Of a stretch of 64,000 bases of DNA, positions 34,831 to 47,279 are shown piece by piece. Origin of the DNA: Dromiciops gliroides (taxonomy: Eukaryota > Chordata > Mammalia > Microbiotheria > Microbiotheriidae); contig NC_057862.1 of NCBI RefSeq assembly GCF_019393635.1, positions 701,518,918-701,582,917 on the forward strand, written 5' to 3'. Within the stretch, counting starts at the first letter, position 1. Every line of letters starts with the position of its first letter. A program made the position numbers and the translations under genes. Below the pieces are notes generated by a model. It was not told the origin of the DNA and did not search any database. It was given only the letters and a program-made list of their open reading frames with translations.

Positions 34831-36335
34831 TCATAGTTTCTCTCCAGTATGGATTCTCTGATGCATATTAAGTTTAGACCTCTGTCTAAAAGCCTTTCCA
34901 CATTGATTACATTCATAAGGTTTCTCTCCAGTATGGATTCTCTGATGCACATTAAAGTCAGACTTCTTCGTAAAAGCCTTTCCACATTGAGGACATTCAT
35001 GTAGTTTCTCTCCAGTGTGGATTCTCTGATGCACATTAAGGTTATACCTCTGTGTAAATGTCTTTCCACATTGATTACATTCATAAGGTTTCTCTCCAGT
35101 GTGGATTCTCCGATGCATATTAAGTTTAGACTTCCTTGTAAAAGCCTTTCCACATTGATTACATTCATATGGTTTCTCTCCAGTGTGGATTCTCTGATGC
35201 ACATTAAAGTCAGACTTCTTTGTAAAAGTCTTTCCACACTCAGTACATTCATATGGTTTCTCTCCAGTGTGGATTCTCTGATGCACATTAAATTCAAACT
35301 TCTTTGTAAAAGTCTTTCCACATTGAGTACATTCATACAGGTTCTCTCCAGTGTGGATTCTCTGATGCACAGTAAGGTTATACTTCTGTCTATAAGCCTT
35401 TCCACAATGATTGCATTCATAAGGTTTTTCTCCCGTGTGTATTCTCTGATGTTGAGCAAGAATGTATCTCTGTGTAAAAGCCTTTCCACATTGATTACAT
35501 CCATATGGTTTCTCTCCTGTGTGAATTGGCTGATGCATATTAAGGTTAGACCTTTGAGTAAAAGTCTTTCCACACTGATTGCATTCATAAGGTTTCTCGC
35601 CAGTATGGAATCTCTGATGGATATTAAGATCAGACCTCTGTGTAAAAGTCTTTCCACATTGATTACAGTCATACAGTTTCTCTCCAGTATGGATTCTCTG
35701 ATGCATATTAAGTTTAGACCTCTGTCTAAAAGCCTTTCCACATTGATTACATTCATAAGGTTTCTCCCCAGTGTGGATCCTCTGATGCACATTAAATTCA
35801 GACTTCTTTGTAAACGACTTTCCACACTGAGTACATTCAAAAAGTTTCTCTCCCGTGTGGATTCTCTGATGCACATTAAGGTTATACCTCTGTGTAAAAG
35901 TCTTTCCACATTGATTACATTCATAAGGTTTCTCTCCAGTGTGGATTATCTGATGCACATAAAGGTTAGACCTTTGTCTAAAAGCCTTTCCACAATGATT
36001 ACATTCATAAGGTTTTCCTCCAGCATGGATCCTATAATGTTCAGCAACATTGTTCTTATATATGACAGTCTTTCCACACTGATTACATTCATAAACTTTC
36101 TCTCCTGTATGAATTCCCTGATGAGCAGCAAGATAGAAGCTGAATATGGAAGCCTTTTCATCTTGATTGCAGTCATACATTTTCTCTCCAGTGAGGATTC
36201 TCTGATGTGCAGCATAGATTTCTCTCCAAGTGAAGTCACAGGGACTGTCACTCATAAAACTTTGCTTGTGAGTTTCTTCCAGAGAAAGGCTTAGCTCTGC
36301 ACTACTTTCCTTCATTGCAAGTCTGATCTCTCCTT
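34831..36335 (-). CDS. KRAB zinc-finger protein, zinc-finger exon
   Basis: Terminal exon: acceptor TTTCTTTCAG at 36345-36336, first base 36335, stop at 34831; 500 codons plus stop. After a 40-residue spacer come two degenerate fingers, then 15 intact C2H2 fingers with TGEKP linkers. Recurrent contact cores are TQRYNL, TKKSEF/TKKSDF, RQRSKL, TQRSDL, TQRSNL, TQRYIL, RQKYNL. Fingers 3-9 recur as fingers 13-15 plus the decayed tail. The exon starts in the phase left by the KRAB-B exon. The protein should bind a long DNA site in the nucleus and recruit corepressor through KRAB. The frame can be extended upstream to 36429, but that is intron. Confidence 0.88.
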
Positions 36336-36739
36336 CTGAAAGAAACAAACAACAAAGCAAATCTACACTGACACCATACACAAATATATATTTATATTCC
36401 CTTTCCTCCACTGGCAGAAAAAACCTCATTTATAGTCTATTTCCCCAGGCAAAGAAGCATATCTCCAAAATTACATGGGCAGAACTAATCATTTTAAAAT
36501 TTCATGAGTTAACATTCTAAGGATAATTTAATTTACAAAGAACTTCACACACAAGCACACTCACAAGAAACTTGTGACACAGGAAGGATAGGCATATTCA
36601 TCACAATAAGGACTCAAGCCAGGACTTCAGAATGGCTAGGTGACTTGACTCAAATCCCAGCAGCTGACACTAGAATAAATACCTTGTGACTGGGCATGCT
36701 CTGTCCACAGTACTAGACATATTGTTTCCACTCTTATTC

Positions 36740-36880
36740 TTTCTATTTCTCTTTCCCTTTCATTGTTTGCCCTAGATTCTGAGCTCCTTGACAGCAAGCA
36801 CTGTCTTTTGCCTTCCTTTGTATCCTCTTGGCTTAGCACAATGCCTAAAACAGAGGGTGTTTAATGATTCCCTGACTGGG
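36740..36880 (+). repeat. Ancient L2/MIR-type fragment
   Basis: Contains GAGCTCCTTGACAGCAAGCA and GGCTTAGCACAATGCC, typical of the L2/MIR 3' end. The rest of the intron 36430-37350 shows nothing else. Confidence 0.55.
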
Positions 36881-37354
36881 CTCCTGACTGATAGCAGGGC
36901 CTACCCTTTACCTCGGTCCCCGTATTCTGGTCTCTCTCCTGGTTGTTAACTACACATTCAAGCCTCAGCCATGTTTGTCTCTTTCTTGCATCTAATAACT
37001 TCTAAGTAGTCACCTTTTTCAGGTTCTAACCATGATGAAACCTGACTATACCCTATATTGAAGATCTCAGAGAATTTTTTTGGGTTCCTGAGGAATCCCA
37101 TGCAATGGAATGTCTGCTAATTCTCTGACTCCCAGCTTCCTAAATTGAGATGGTGGTCACCTCCATATACCTGGCCAACAATTCTCCAAGAATGGGGCAG
37201 AAATTGAGCCACAGATATCAGGAAAGGGACTTGGGCTGATCATTTATTCCTTGGATGACTTTGAACTAAGGCAGCAGGTTTTACTCTGCCCTCATGTGCT
37301 ACTGAATGAGGAAGAGAAAATCATGAATCCAGGCTGCCTGGGTCTACTGCCTGG

Positions 37355-37615
37355 GTCTGAGATGGGATTTGAACTCAGGTCCTCCTGAATCCAGGGCTGG
37401 TGCTTTATCCACTGTGCTGCCTAGCTGCCCTCCAGAAATATGTTTAATGTGATTGTACATATATAACCTATGTCAGATTGCTTACTGTCTTGGGAAGGGC
37501 AGAGGAAGGGGAGAGAGGGAGAAAGAATTGAAACTAGAAATTTTATATAAATAAATGTTGCAAACTGTCTCTACATGTAATTGGAAAATAATAAAAAATA
37601 CTTTTATGGAAAAAA
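37355..37615. repeat. SINE fragment (minus) and L1 3' end (plus)
   Basis: 37355-37433 is the head half of a reverse SINE. 37440-37612 is an L1 3' UTR like 26080-26211. Confidence 0.75.
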
Positions 37616-37639
37616 AAGAGGTCAGGCAAGGCTCCCTCG

Positions 37640-39240
37640 AGTGGGGGACCCTCCCCCCAAACCTGTTATTTTCTCACAAAGGCAATGCTTTGACATCTTC
37701 CTAACTGAATCCCTGTGCCACTCACCACAGTAGCTTTTCTAAATCTTTTCAATTATCCCCAAATCTTCCTTATACCTTGCTCCCAACCCAACCCCCATCC
37801 ACATTTATCAAGAGCTATCTTCTCTTCTCATCTTATATAAGTCAGATGCCTTCTTTTCATTTTTGGCCCCATCACAGATGAAAAGATCATCCCTTTCCTT
37901 GCTAAAGCAAATCCCCTTATGTGTGCAAATGACCCCATTCAACTCCCTCTTTTATCTCAACATATTTCTTTCTCTAATATCTCCATTTTTCACTAATTTT
38001 AACTCTCTCACACTGACTCCCTCCCTATTGTCACAAATAAAACCCTTTCTATGTCAGAGCAGCCTCCCTTGATCCATGCCTCCCTATGAAATTCTGTCCA
38101 ATATCTTTCCTCCTTTTCAGGAAGAAACAGCTGGAGATTGTCATTTACTACACGTGTTCCCAACACTTTTCCTTGCTTTCTTTGAAACTCTCTGCAGTCT
38201 AGCCCCCAACTTCATAGTCTGACTAAAACCTTTTTCTCCAAGATTACTAATAATCTTGAAATTGTTAAATTCACTGGCCATTTCATAATCCTCTTCCTTC
38301 TTGACTTCTTTGCAGGCTTTAACACTGTTGAACACCCCCATTACTTGATATTCTTCTCTCTAGATTTTAGTGATATTACTGTCTACTGGTTCTCCTTTTA
38401 CTATATCCATGATGAAACTCTTTCTCTTTTCCTCAGTGCTTGCTTCTTTCTACTTTCCTAATGCTCTCTGAGGTATCCTTTCAATGATCCAGTGTTGCAT
38501 CTCACAAATTAACACTCTTTGCCCCTATATTGAATCTGTTGCAAAGTCCTGTGATTCTCCCTTTGTAACATCGCTTCCAACACTGTCTCTTTCTTCATTC
38601 AGGACCCAAACATCTCCCATATGAGATACTGCAAGAGCCTGATGGTTGGTCCAGTTGCCTCAAGTCTCCCCCCAATCTACTTATTCCTCCCCCCAGCTGT
38701 CAAGTTCATCTTCCTAAAGTTCTTACTGAACCATGTCACCATTTACTCAAAAACCTCTAGTGGCTTCCCAGCAAAAGGATCAAATACAAAATCTTCTCTA
38801 GGGCTGTGTAAGCACTCTTTCACATACCCCTCTGCTATTCTTCCAGTCTTCTTTCAGCATATTTCCCTTCTTATATCAAAGGGATAATCCAGTGACATGG
38901 GCCTCCTTTCTGTTCTGTGAACAGAACACTCCCCTTCCTGACTCCATGGTTCTTCCTCCCTTTCCCTGTTGCTTAGAATCCTCATCCTGACTTCCCTGAA
39001 GCCTCACCTAGATCCCACCTTCCTCAATAATTTCCCATTCCCCTTTAACTTTAGGGCCTTCCCTCCCATGACTATCTCCAATTGATCCTTTACATAACAA
39101 ATTTCTACATGGTTGTGGGTATGTTGTCTGCCCAACCAGGCTGTGAGCCTCATCAGAACAGGGGATGTGCCTTGCCCCTCTTTATGTCCCTGGTGCTTAG
39201 CACAGGGCCTTGCATGTAGTAGGCACTTAATGTTTTTTTG
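37640..39240 (+). repeat. L2-like LINE remnant
   Basis: A plus-strand phrase at 38303-38340 reads LLDFFAGFNTVEH, a decayed CR1/L2 reverse transcriptase motif. The end (39150-39235) has CTTAGCACAGGGCCTTGCAT and GTAGGCACTTAATG as in L2 3' ends. All frames are broken. Confidence 0.75.
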
Positions 39241-39304
39241 TCTTGTTCTAAGAGATAGCTGATAATGGACAGCCTAATCTCTTTATGCACTTTGAGGAGA
39301 ATTC

Positions 39305-40619
39305 TGTGGAAATTTATTTTGATTTGGGGACCCTACCTTTGGGCTGAGATTAAAAAGCCTTAGGCCCTCAGGGTCTTTTCTGTGTGAGGTGCTGGTGCCC
39401 CTCCACCTCTGCTTCAGCTGAGCCCAAAAGCCCCATGGGCTGTACAAGATGCCAGGTCAGACAGCTGGGAGAGGGAGCCCCAGCTCCCTCCACCCTGAGA
39501 GGATCTATCCGAGAGATCCCAGGCTTGTCCAGGTCCGGCTCTGGCATAGCCCATGCCGAGGTCCCAGGTGCATAGCAGGGGCATGGGCCCCTGGAGCCCT
39601 GGGTGTGGTATGCATGGGAGGCTTGAGCATGCCACCCCCCCCTCCGCCAGTCACAGGCCTGGCTGGCAGATTAGCTTGGTGTGTATGAGGGCGCAAAAAG
39701 CCCTGAGATTTGAGTGGAGAGAAGGAATATATATATAGACCTGGGAGTTAGACAGCTAGGGGGGCGGACAAGATCAAGGGGGATGACAAGATTAAGGAGG
39801 ACTCCAGAGACTAGAGACCCTGAGACTAATGGAACAGAGAATGGGTACTGACAAGATCAGAAGAACAAAGGGGGGCTGACAAGATTAGAGGGGTGGCAAA
39901 GGCGGCAGAGGGCAGACTGACAGAGCAGACAGACAGAACAGGAGGCAGCGGAGAGCACAGAAGCGGTCAGCACAGGGTACAGGTTGGAGAAAGCAGAAGA
40001 TTAAGAGAACAGAAGGACACTGGAGCACTAGGAGAATGGAAGGAGAGGTTGGTGAGAGAGAAACACAGCGGTTCAGCTGTGGCAGTACGGAGAGGAAAGT
40101 TAGTGAAAGGGGTTTGGAGTTAGAAGAAAGGAGCTGAGCAGTGAAAGTGAAACATACCCTAAGGCAAGAGGTGGCAATAGCCCTTATTGTATTAAAAAAG
40201 TTCCAGGTGCAGCAGGTGGAAAGAGACACACTGCAACGCAGTCAGGTTGTACATTTTATTTCCCTGTATTTTTATGTTTAAATAGTATCTCATAAGTAAA
40301 CTCTGCTTTGATTATTTAGTTGAGGCTTCTTAATCTTTTGCTTATCAATTTGGGAGCAGTATGGGGAACTTTTTAATCGGCCCATATTAAGTTAATAGCA
40401 GCAGTCAGATAGCCAGTGAGTCAAAAATCCCCAGATTAGTCCTCCAGTCAAATTAGCCCCCAAATTAGCCCTAGTCATCAAAAATATTCTACATTTGAAT
40501 GGCGATCACGAAGGGACTTATGGCCCAATTATAATTTTTCTAAACTTATAATTTTTCATAAGTCCAATTATATAATTTTTTCAGACTAGATTAGTTAGTT
40601 ATAATTAATCTTTTTTACA
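39305..40619 (+). repeat. Solo LTR, family B long form, perfect duplication
   Basis: 1315 bp from TGTGGAAATTT to TTTTTTACA, flanked by ATTC (39301-39304, 40620-40623). The perfect duplication proves the long end. The primer-like TGGCGATCACGAAGGGAC sits inside at 40500-40517. Confidence 0.88.
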
Positions 40620-40689
40620 ATTCCATGCCCACAAATTCCAAACAATGACTTCTTACAGGATCTTAGATGATCACTGGAAGCCAATTAAA

Positions 40690-40860
40690 AGGACATGGAG
40701 TCCCATCCCCTTATTTTACAGATCAGGAAACTGAAGCTCAGTGATTAGCCCAGAAAGCCACTGCTAAGAAATATCTGAAAAAGAATTCCAAGGTAGGTCT
40801 TTCCACCCTCAAGTCTAGCACTTGCTTCATCACAGTACCTAGAGGTATCTTAAACAACTC
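40690..40860. repeat. MIR-type SINE
   Basis: CCCCTTATTTTACAGATCAGGAAACTG and the following core are MIR-like. Confidence 0.6.
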
Positions 40861-40887
40861 CCTTAAACTTGCTTTCACCTCACTCAC

Positions 40888-40983
40888 CTGGACAGCAGCT
40901 CCTCAGAACTTCTTGCTCCAGCATCCATGGTGCTTCCCTTTGCTTAAAATAAGAGATCACATCTTCTCTGGGAACTGGAAGCC
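40888..40983 (-). CDS. KRAB zinc-finger protein, KRAB-B exon
   Basis: 96-bp exon between acceptor CTGGCCCAG (ends 40984) and donor GTGAGT (starts 40887); 96 bp is the usual KRAB-B exon length. In the phase left by the A exon it encodes a B box with REDVISYF and PWMLEQEV. It ends with one codon base, which the zinc-finger exon completes. The B box supports corepressor binding by the A box. Confidence 0.87.
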
Positions 40984-41374
40984 CTGGGCCAGGAAATCAG
41001 AGATGAGGATGGAGAGAATCTTTTGATCTAGTCCTCTTTAGGGAAAGGAGAGAGGATACGGGGCCACTTGATTTTGAGGTTCACCCCATTATGTTCACAC
41101 ATGTGAGTTTATACTCCCCCATTAGTGCTTGTAATGCAAGTAACCTAAAATAGGAGGTTTTGTACAACATGTTCTGAGAAACAGCCAAAACCTCTAAATT
41201 CCCTATCCTGTTTTGCTCCATTCTGGAAGAAACTTCTAACTCCCAAACTGGGTAAAAAGGGTTATTGGGCCAGAGCAGCCCTGAGCCTGATCACCGGGGA
41301 CCTTGGAATAAGAAAATTTGCACCTTCTCCATAGAAAGATGGACTCCTTCCATAGATTCCACTATCTAGAAATT

Positions 41375-41550
41375 AAAGGAAACTGGTAGTGCAGTGGAGA
41401 GAGCCCTGGGCCTAGAGGCAGGAATGCCTGGGTTTAAATCTAGCTTCATAGAGTTACTAGCTATGTGCTCCTTGGTAAGAAACTTAGCCTCTGTTTGCCT
41501 GGGTTTCCTATCACCTAATTTGGAAGGTTATTATGAGGATCAAATGATAG
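41375..41550 (+). repeat. MIR-like CORE-SINE, diverged
   Basis: GTAGTGCAGTGGAGAGAGCC head and GAGTTACTAGCTATGTG core. Confidence 0.6.
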
Positions 41551-41554
41551 AACA

Positions 41555-41985
41555 ATTTTTTAAATTTTATTTTTAATTTATGGAATACAACAAGTATTTC
41601 TATTACATAGTACAACAAAAAAATCATTTCAGATGGCAGTTACATCTACTATGCACAACTTAATTTTCTTTTCTATTTGAAAGGAATAGCATCTTGTAAA
41701 TTTTTTTTCTTCCCTCCCACCCCCAATCTAAATGGCTACCATTACACAGAAATAGGTGTGTATTTATACACACAAAACATACAGAATATACATAGACACA
41801 TATACATATGTAGGGAAATTATTTTACATACATTTCTATTTATCTCTGGGTGGAGATAGCATCTTCCTTCATATGTCATTTATAGGTAATTTGGGTCATT
41901 TATAATAGTTGAAATAACTTATTCACTCAAAGTCATTCTTAAAACAATATTGCCATTACTGTAATAGAAAGAAAGCATTTGGCAC
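41555..41985 (-). repeat. L1 3' UTR fragment
   Basis: Reverse-oriented T-rich start and CTTCCCTCCCACCCCC run; AT-rich remainder as in marsupial L1 tails. Confidence 0.5.
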
Positions 41986-42025
41986 AGCACCTGTCAAACA
42001 GTAGGTGGGAATAAATGCTTATTCC

Positions 42026-42180
42026 CGTAATGATTGGAATGACGCCATTCTCTCTCTTTACCAAATTCTTATTCTCCTTAATAAATGCTTAAAAGTCTAA
42101 CTCTTGCTAAAGCTTATAATTTATTGGCGACCACTCATTAAATATTTTAGACAGACTAGCTAGAATTTTAGCCCTTAACA
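42026..42180 (+). repeat. LTR family C, internally deleted
   Basis: The first ~20 bp (GTAATGATTGGAATGA) join directly to the last ~135 bp (TTAATAAATGCTTAAAAGTC...CCCTTAACA). Confidence 0.8.
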
Positions 42181-42478
42181 TTCCCTTCCCTTCTTTCCCA
42201 CCATCTATGCTGGGATTTGAGGGCAATGGGAAGGAAGGTTAAGGACAAACTTCCTATACTTGGGACAACAAATGCTTTAGGCTACAAATAGATGCTTGTT
42301 AAAAAGAAGACTATTCAAGACCCATTCCAAAGAGGAAGGGTGGCAAGGAAAAACTGCCTGGGCAATTTTCAGAGATTTGGGGGACAAAATTCATGTCCAG
42401 GTAGAGATTAAACCAAAAAACATCTGGGATTAGTTCCACATTAGTTTCCACAGTGATTAAATCTTTGACCTGAGACTA

Positions 42479-42844
<366 letters not shown>

Positions 42845-43664
42845 CTAAATAACCAAAAGTCATAAGAAGTAGAGACGAAAGATACTTCAGAATTAACTAC
42901 CTAGGCCTCATTAATTTACAGGAGGAAATTGAAAACTAAGGAAGGCATTTGCTCAACGGTCAGAACCTTTATGGGTGTCAACTCTTGAAACCACAGTCAG
43001 TAAAAGACTGAATGAATTTTGAGAACTCCCTTTTATATGATCATTTGAAATAAAGTTGAGTAATGTCTTATTCTGGAATGCATCTCCCTGTGGAGTTAAG
43101 AAGAAAGTTTGTGTTTTATCTGTGACGTAGATGGATCTGTGGAGGAAAACGAGAGAGGGTGATTGGAAATTTCTTGCTCATTAGAACCGATATATGTGAT
43201 ATGCTCTAAAGAAAATTCTGCAAAGAATTTGTGAGAAGCTCATGAGTACAGTGAATTCTGGGCAGAAATAATTTTATGTGATCATTTAAAAGAGAACAAA
43301 GTTAAAGGAAAGCTCTATTTGGTTTCCTGAGAAAGTAGAATAAAGTCTTACCTGGATGAAAACATGAACAGGATTTTGCAGAGATACTCATCAGAATCTG
43401 GATTGCACTGACTGGAATGAGATAGTTTCTACCTAAGTGAAGAAGAGTTCTCTGTTCTTACACTGGGGGCTTGAGGTCACTCCAGGTAAGACGCTGTCAT
43501 GGGCAAAACAGCTTGTGACCTGGTTTGTGATTGCTTTCATTTGTCTATGGCGTATATTCCTTAATTATAATATTTGGTTGCAGAGAAACAAGAGCAAATT
43601 GAGTGGAGAAAGGAGGCTTCCTTCATGGATCAAAGAATAATTTATTAGGAAAATGTTGGCAGTC

Positions 43665-43822
43665 TCTTTTTTTTTTTTTTTTTTAGTGAGGCAATTGGGG
43701 TTAAGTGACTTGCCCAGGGTCACACAGCTAGTAAGTGTTAAGTGTCTGAGGCCAGATTTGAACTCAGGTACTCCCGACTCCAGGGCCGGTGTTCTATCCA
43801 CTGCGCCACCTAGCTGCCCCGC
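43665..43822 (-). repeat. SINE, full length
   Basis: Reverse copy with a T run of about 18. Confidence 0.9.
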
Positions 43823-43875
43823 CAGTTTCTTTATGAGAAATAAATGCTCCCAAACCATAGAACTTTAGAGTTTTT

Positions 43876-44013
43876 GGGAGCAGCTAGGTGATGCAGTAGA
43901 TGAAGTACCAGCTCTGGATTCAGGAGGACCTGAGTTCAAATCCGGACCCAGACACTTGACACTTACTAGCTGTGTGACCTTGGGCAAGTCAATTAACCCT
44001 TATTGTCCTGCAA
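43876..44013 (+). repeat. SINE, full length, diverged
   Basis: GGGAGCAGCTAGGTGATGCAG head and core; tail ends at CCTGCAATTGCCCTG. Confidence 0.85.
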
Positions 44014-44040
44014 TTGCCCTGTTTTGGGGGTGATTGTATC

Positions 44041-44052
44041 AGGGTTAGGGTT
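44041..44052 (+). repeat. Two-unit telomere-like run at duplication edge
   Basis: AGGGTTAGGGTT immediately left of the duplicated block. Confidence 0.6.
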
Positions 44053-44420
44053 CACACTCCAGGTCTGAAGTCTGGTAAAGTGTGACCCAAGGGCAAGTCT
44101 GGGGAGGGTGAGCCCAGGAGTCTGGGAAACTATTGGGACTCTGGAAAAGGGTGAGCGGCCCTTCCAGTAGCCAGGCTTAGGAGGGAAATGTGCTCCTGGC
44201 AGACCCGAAGGATAGTCTCTATGAGGTCAGATGAGAATGAGACCCAAGGGCAAGGGCAGCCAGCAGAAGCCAGAATATAGCTGAGGTGGGGGTGGGGGCA
44301 CTCTGGCTCAGACCTACCTACCAATTAAAGGGAATAGGATCAGAATGACTCTTTTCCACTCTGAATGCAATCAATCTAGAGTGTCAAATTGATAGCTGCA
44401 TGATTCTTCTATGTAATATA
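44053..44420 (-). repeat. Duplicated block lacking the exon (copy 1)
   Basis: 44060-44325 matches 61700-61950, and 44327-44420 matches 62613-62700. The 660 bp between, holding the candidate exon, is absent; the junction lies at the splice-donor-like ACCTACCT. Confidence 0.85.
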
Positions 44421-44556
44421 ATTTGGGAAACCATTGTATTAGAAATGCTAGAATTTGAGGAATGATTTCTAGATGGTGATACAATCATATCCTTAGAAAA
44501 TTAACTCCTTTTCTGATCTGGATGCTTCGAAATTATGAATTAAGATGTAAAAGAGT

Positions 44557-44712
44557 GGGGCAGCGAGGTGGCGCAGTGGATAGAGCACCGGCCCTGGAGT
44601 CAGGAGGACCTGAGTTCAAATCTGGCCTCAGACACTTAACACTTACTAGCTGTGTGACCCTGGGCAAGTCACTTAACCCCAATTGCCTCACTAAAAAAAA
44701 AAAAAAGAAAGA
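44557..44712 (+). repeat. SINE, full length, young
   Basis: Perfect duplication AAGATGTAAAAGAGTG on both sides, and a long A tail. Confidence 0.93.
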
Positions 44713-45404
44713 AAGATGTAAAAGAGTGTTCGTACAATGTTTAAAAACTCTTACTTATTTAACTGGGTATTTTTTTGGGAAAAAAACCCCAACAACATTG
44801 CAATGTTCTTCCATTCAAGTGCCAATGGCAATGTGTGTGATGGTGAATATCACTACCCTTTGTGTGTTTATGAATATGAAAGAATTTAAAGTCTTTTCCT
44901 TAAGTCTCTGGCCATTTATCAAATAACAATTTACCCTGTTTTAGACTTCATTTTAGTTCACTCATCTCATGAAATGCCTCATTAATTACTTATACTTATA
45001 TGTTATACTTATACTCAAGAACAAGTTGTAACCCTTAGGTATACTACAGAAAAGTTCCTGAGAAGGTCATTTCATTCTCTCAGCCAATTAGAGAAATCAT
45101 CGCTTCTAGAGATCTCAGGAGAAAAAGTGGCTAGAATTTTCAGTATCATTAAGTAATACCTATGGGAGTCATACAAATAGTCAATAACCTTGAAACCAGA
45201 AACTAGAAGAAATGTGATAAGAACTGTGAAGAGGCAAGTGTAAGAATGAAAAGCATTTCAATGGAATCCAAGTCACTGAATCTCAGACTGGAAAGGGGAC
45301 TCAAAGCTTGCCTAGTCCAAGCCATAGCCCCAAAGAGCACATAGCATGTGGTCATCTAACCTTTGCTTCAAGATTTCCAAAAGGGAGATCCCATCACTTC
45401 TTTC

Positions 45405-45890
45405 TTTTTTTAAAATAATAACAAATGTTTTTATTTAAAGTTCTGAGTCCCAAATTCTATCCCTCTTTCCTTTCTTCTCCTCCTCCTCACCATAGGGGGA
45501 AGACAATCAGATATAGGTTATTGATGTGCAATTCTGTAAAATTTTACCAATTAGTCATTTTGTATAAGAAAACTTGAGTAAAAGAAAAAATGTAAGAAAG
45601 TGAACAATATCGTGCTTAGGTCTGTGTTCAATATCAGTTCTTTCCTTGGAGGTGTATGCTTCATCACTAGTCCTTTGGGATTGTCTTGGATCATTTTATT
45701 GCTTAGAATAGTTGTCATTCACAGTTCTTCATCAAACAATATTGCTGTCACTGTGCACAATGCTCTCCTGGGTTCTGCTCACTTCACTAAACAGTTAAGT
45801 CTTCCATAGGCTTTCTGAAATCATCCTGCTTGTCATTTCTTATAGCACAATAATATTCTATCACCATCATGCACCACATCTTGGATTACA
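45405..45890 (-). repeat. L1 3' end, minus strand
   Basis: Closely follows 33240-33690 (TCATTTTGTATAAGAAAA, CTAGTCCTTTGGGATTG). Confidence 0.8.
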
Positions 45891-46326
45891 TAAGACTTAG
45901 CAGCTACTATGTTGAAAGACTGTAGGTCTTAGAGCAAAAGAGCTCAGGTTACAAGCAAGGGTAACTTACGCTGAAAAATTAAGTATAATCCTGAATGAAA
46001 CAAAATGGGCATTTAACAAAGTGAGAAACTTTTAGGCATTTGTGATAAAAATAGTTGAACTACAGGAAAAATTTGACAAATAAGATCCAGGAGAAATATA
46101 AGATAAACTTTAAAGACCAATTATATGGGCAAATTGTTTACTTCTCACATGTGAAAATATTATCAGTAGTCTTATGGCTGTCATCATTATTTGAAAGAAA
46201 GGTTTGAGCCGAACTGAGTATGATGGAGTGATTCTAAAAAATAAAACTGTGTAGAGAGAGATTAAAATGGAATAATTATATCATATAAATGGGGCATAAA
46301 AGGAAATAGTGATACAAAAGAAGCCT

Positions 46327-46448
46327 AGTAGGGGGAAGTTTGGTAGTGCTGGAAGCTTACTCTCATTGGGTTAAAGAGGAAACAACACATACATATACAT
46401 ATTTTATATACATACATACATACATACATACATACATACATACATACA
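46327..46448. repeat. Paired segment and (CATA)n microsatellite
   Basis: 46327-46390 matches 28685-28750; the CATA run spans 46384-46448. Confidence 0.8.
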
Positions 46449-46902
46449 TGTACTGAGGATCAGAGCTCCGCCCTGAGGAGAAAGCATGTGACTTGGTGTT
46501 TGGAAGTTACTTCTATAGAACTGCCTGTAGTCATGTCAATCAAAGCTACCAGCCAATTAGCTTGGAGCTGTGTGGATGACCCTGCTTCCTGTTTCACAGA
46601 GAACTTCTGGGAGAAGCAGTGGAAGATCATCCCTTTATTTCAGGAACTGGCTTGTGGTGGCAGAGACAGAGAAAAAGAAAGGGCCTCTTTTCATTCAGGA
46701 CTTCAGCTTGGTGGGAGACAGAGAAAAGGTAGACAGAGAGAGGAAAGTACATAGAAAGTAGATAGACTTTTCTGGTGTTATGGGATCCCATCTGTTGTCT
46801 TTACTCTTTAATAAATCCTTAAAGGCCTAAACTCTTGCTGAATTTATCAGTGATTTTAGCCAGCTTCCCCCAAGACCGGGGGGGGGGGAAGATTAGAACC
46901 CA
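46449..46902 (+). repeat. Probable solo LTR (family D, related to C)
   Basis: TGTACTGAGG...GAACCCACA, with AATAAATCCTTAAAGGCC as in the family C polyadenylation region. It sits inside the microsatellite. No clean duplication seen. Confidence 0.6.
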
Positions 46903-46916
46903 CAATTTAGATTTTA

Positions 46917-46917
<1 letters not shown>

Positions 46918-46999
<82 letters not shown>

Positions 47000-47060
47000 G
47001 TATGTCTTCTAAATTCAGAAAGATATTAGAGCACAAAGGGCTAGGGTTGGGAGAGTGGAT
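46918..47060. repeat. (TA)n(GA)n microsatellite and paired flank
   Basis: TA run to 46958, GA run to 46995, then sequence matching 28860-28925. Confidence 0.85.
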
Positions 47061-47279
47061 GAGGCAGGGACTCTTGGAAGGGTGGGTAGGTTAAGGACAG
47101 GGAGGGCAAGGTAGCAGGTGGAAAAAGCAGTGGAATGAGGAAGGATGGGGTAAATAGGGTGAGAAGGATAGTGAGGAAAAAGAGGAAGAAGGAAAATGAA
47201 CAAGAAGTAATTAAAGTTTAGAATGTGAATGGGACCATTTTACCCATTAAATGGAAACAGAAGATTAAATATTTGAACC

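Noticed and set aside
34491..35924. 477-codon minus-strand frame in another phase
   Set aside because: Mostly out-of-frame translation of zinc fingers; only its last part (after the frameshift) is finger sequence, reported as the decayed tail.
35017..36294. Long plus-strand open frame (425 codons) antisense to the zinc-finger exon
   Set aside because: Shadow of the 84-bp zinc-finger period; repetitive peptide with no family resemblance.
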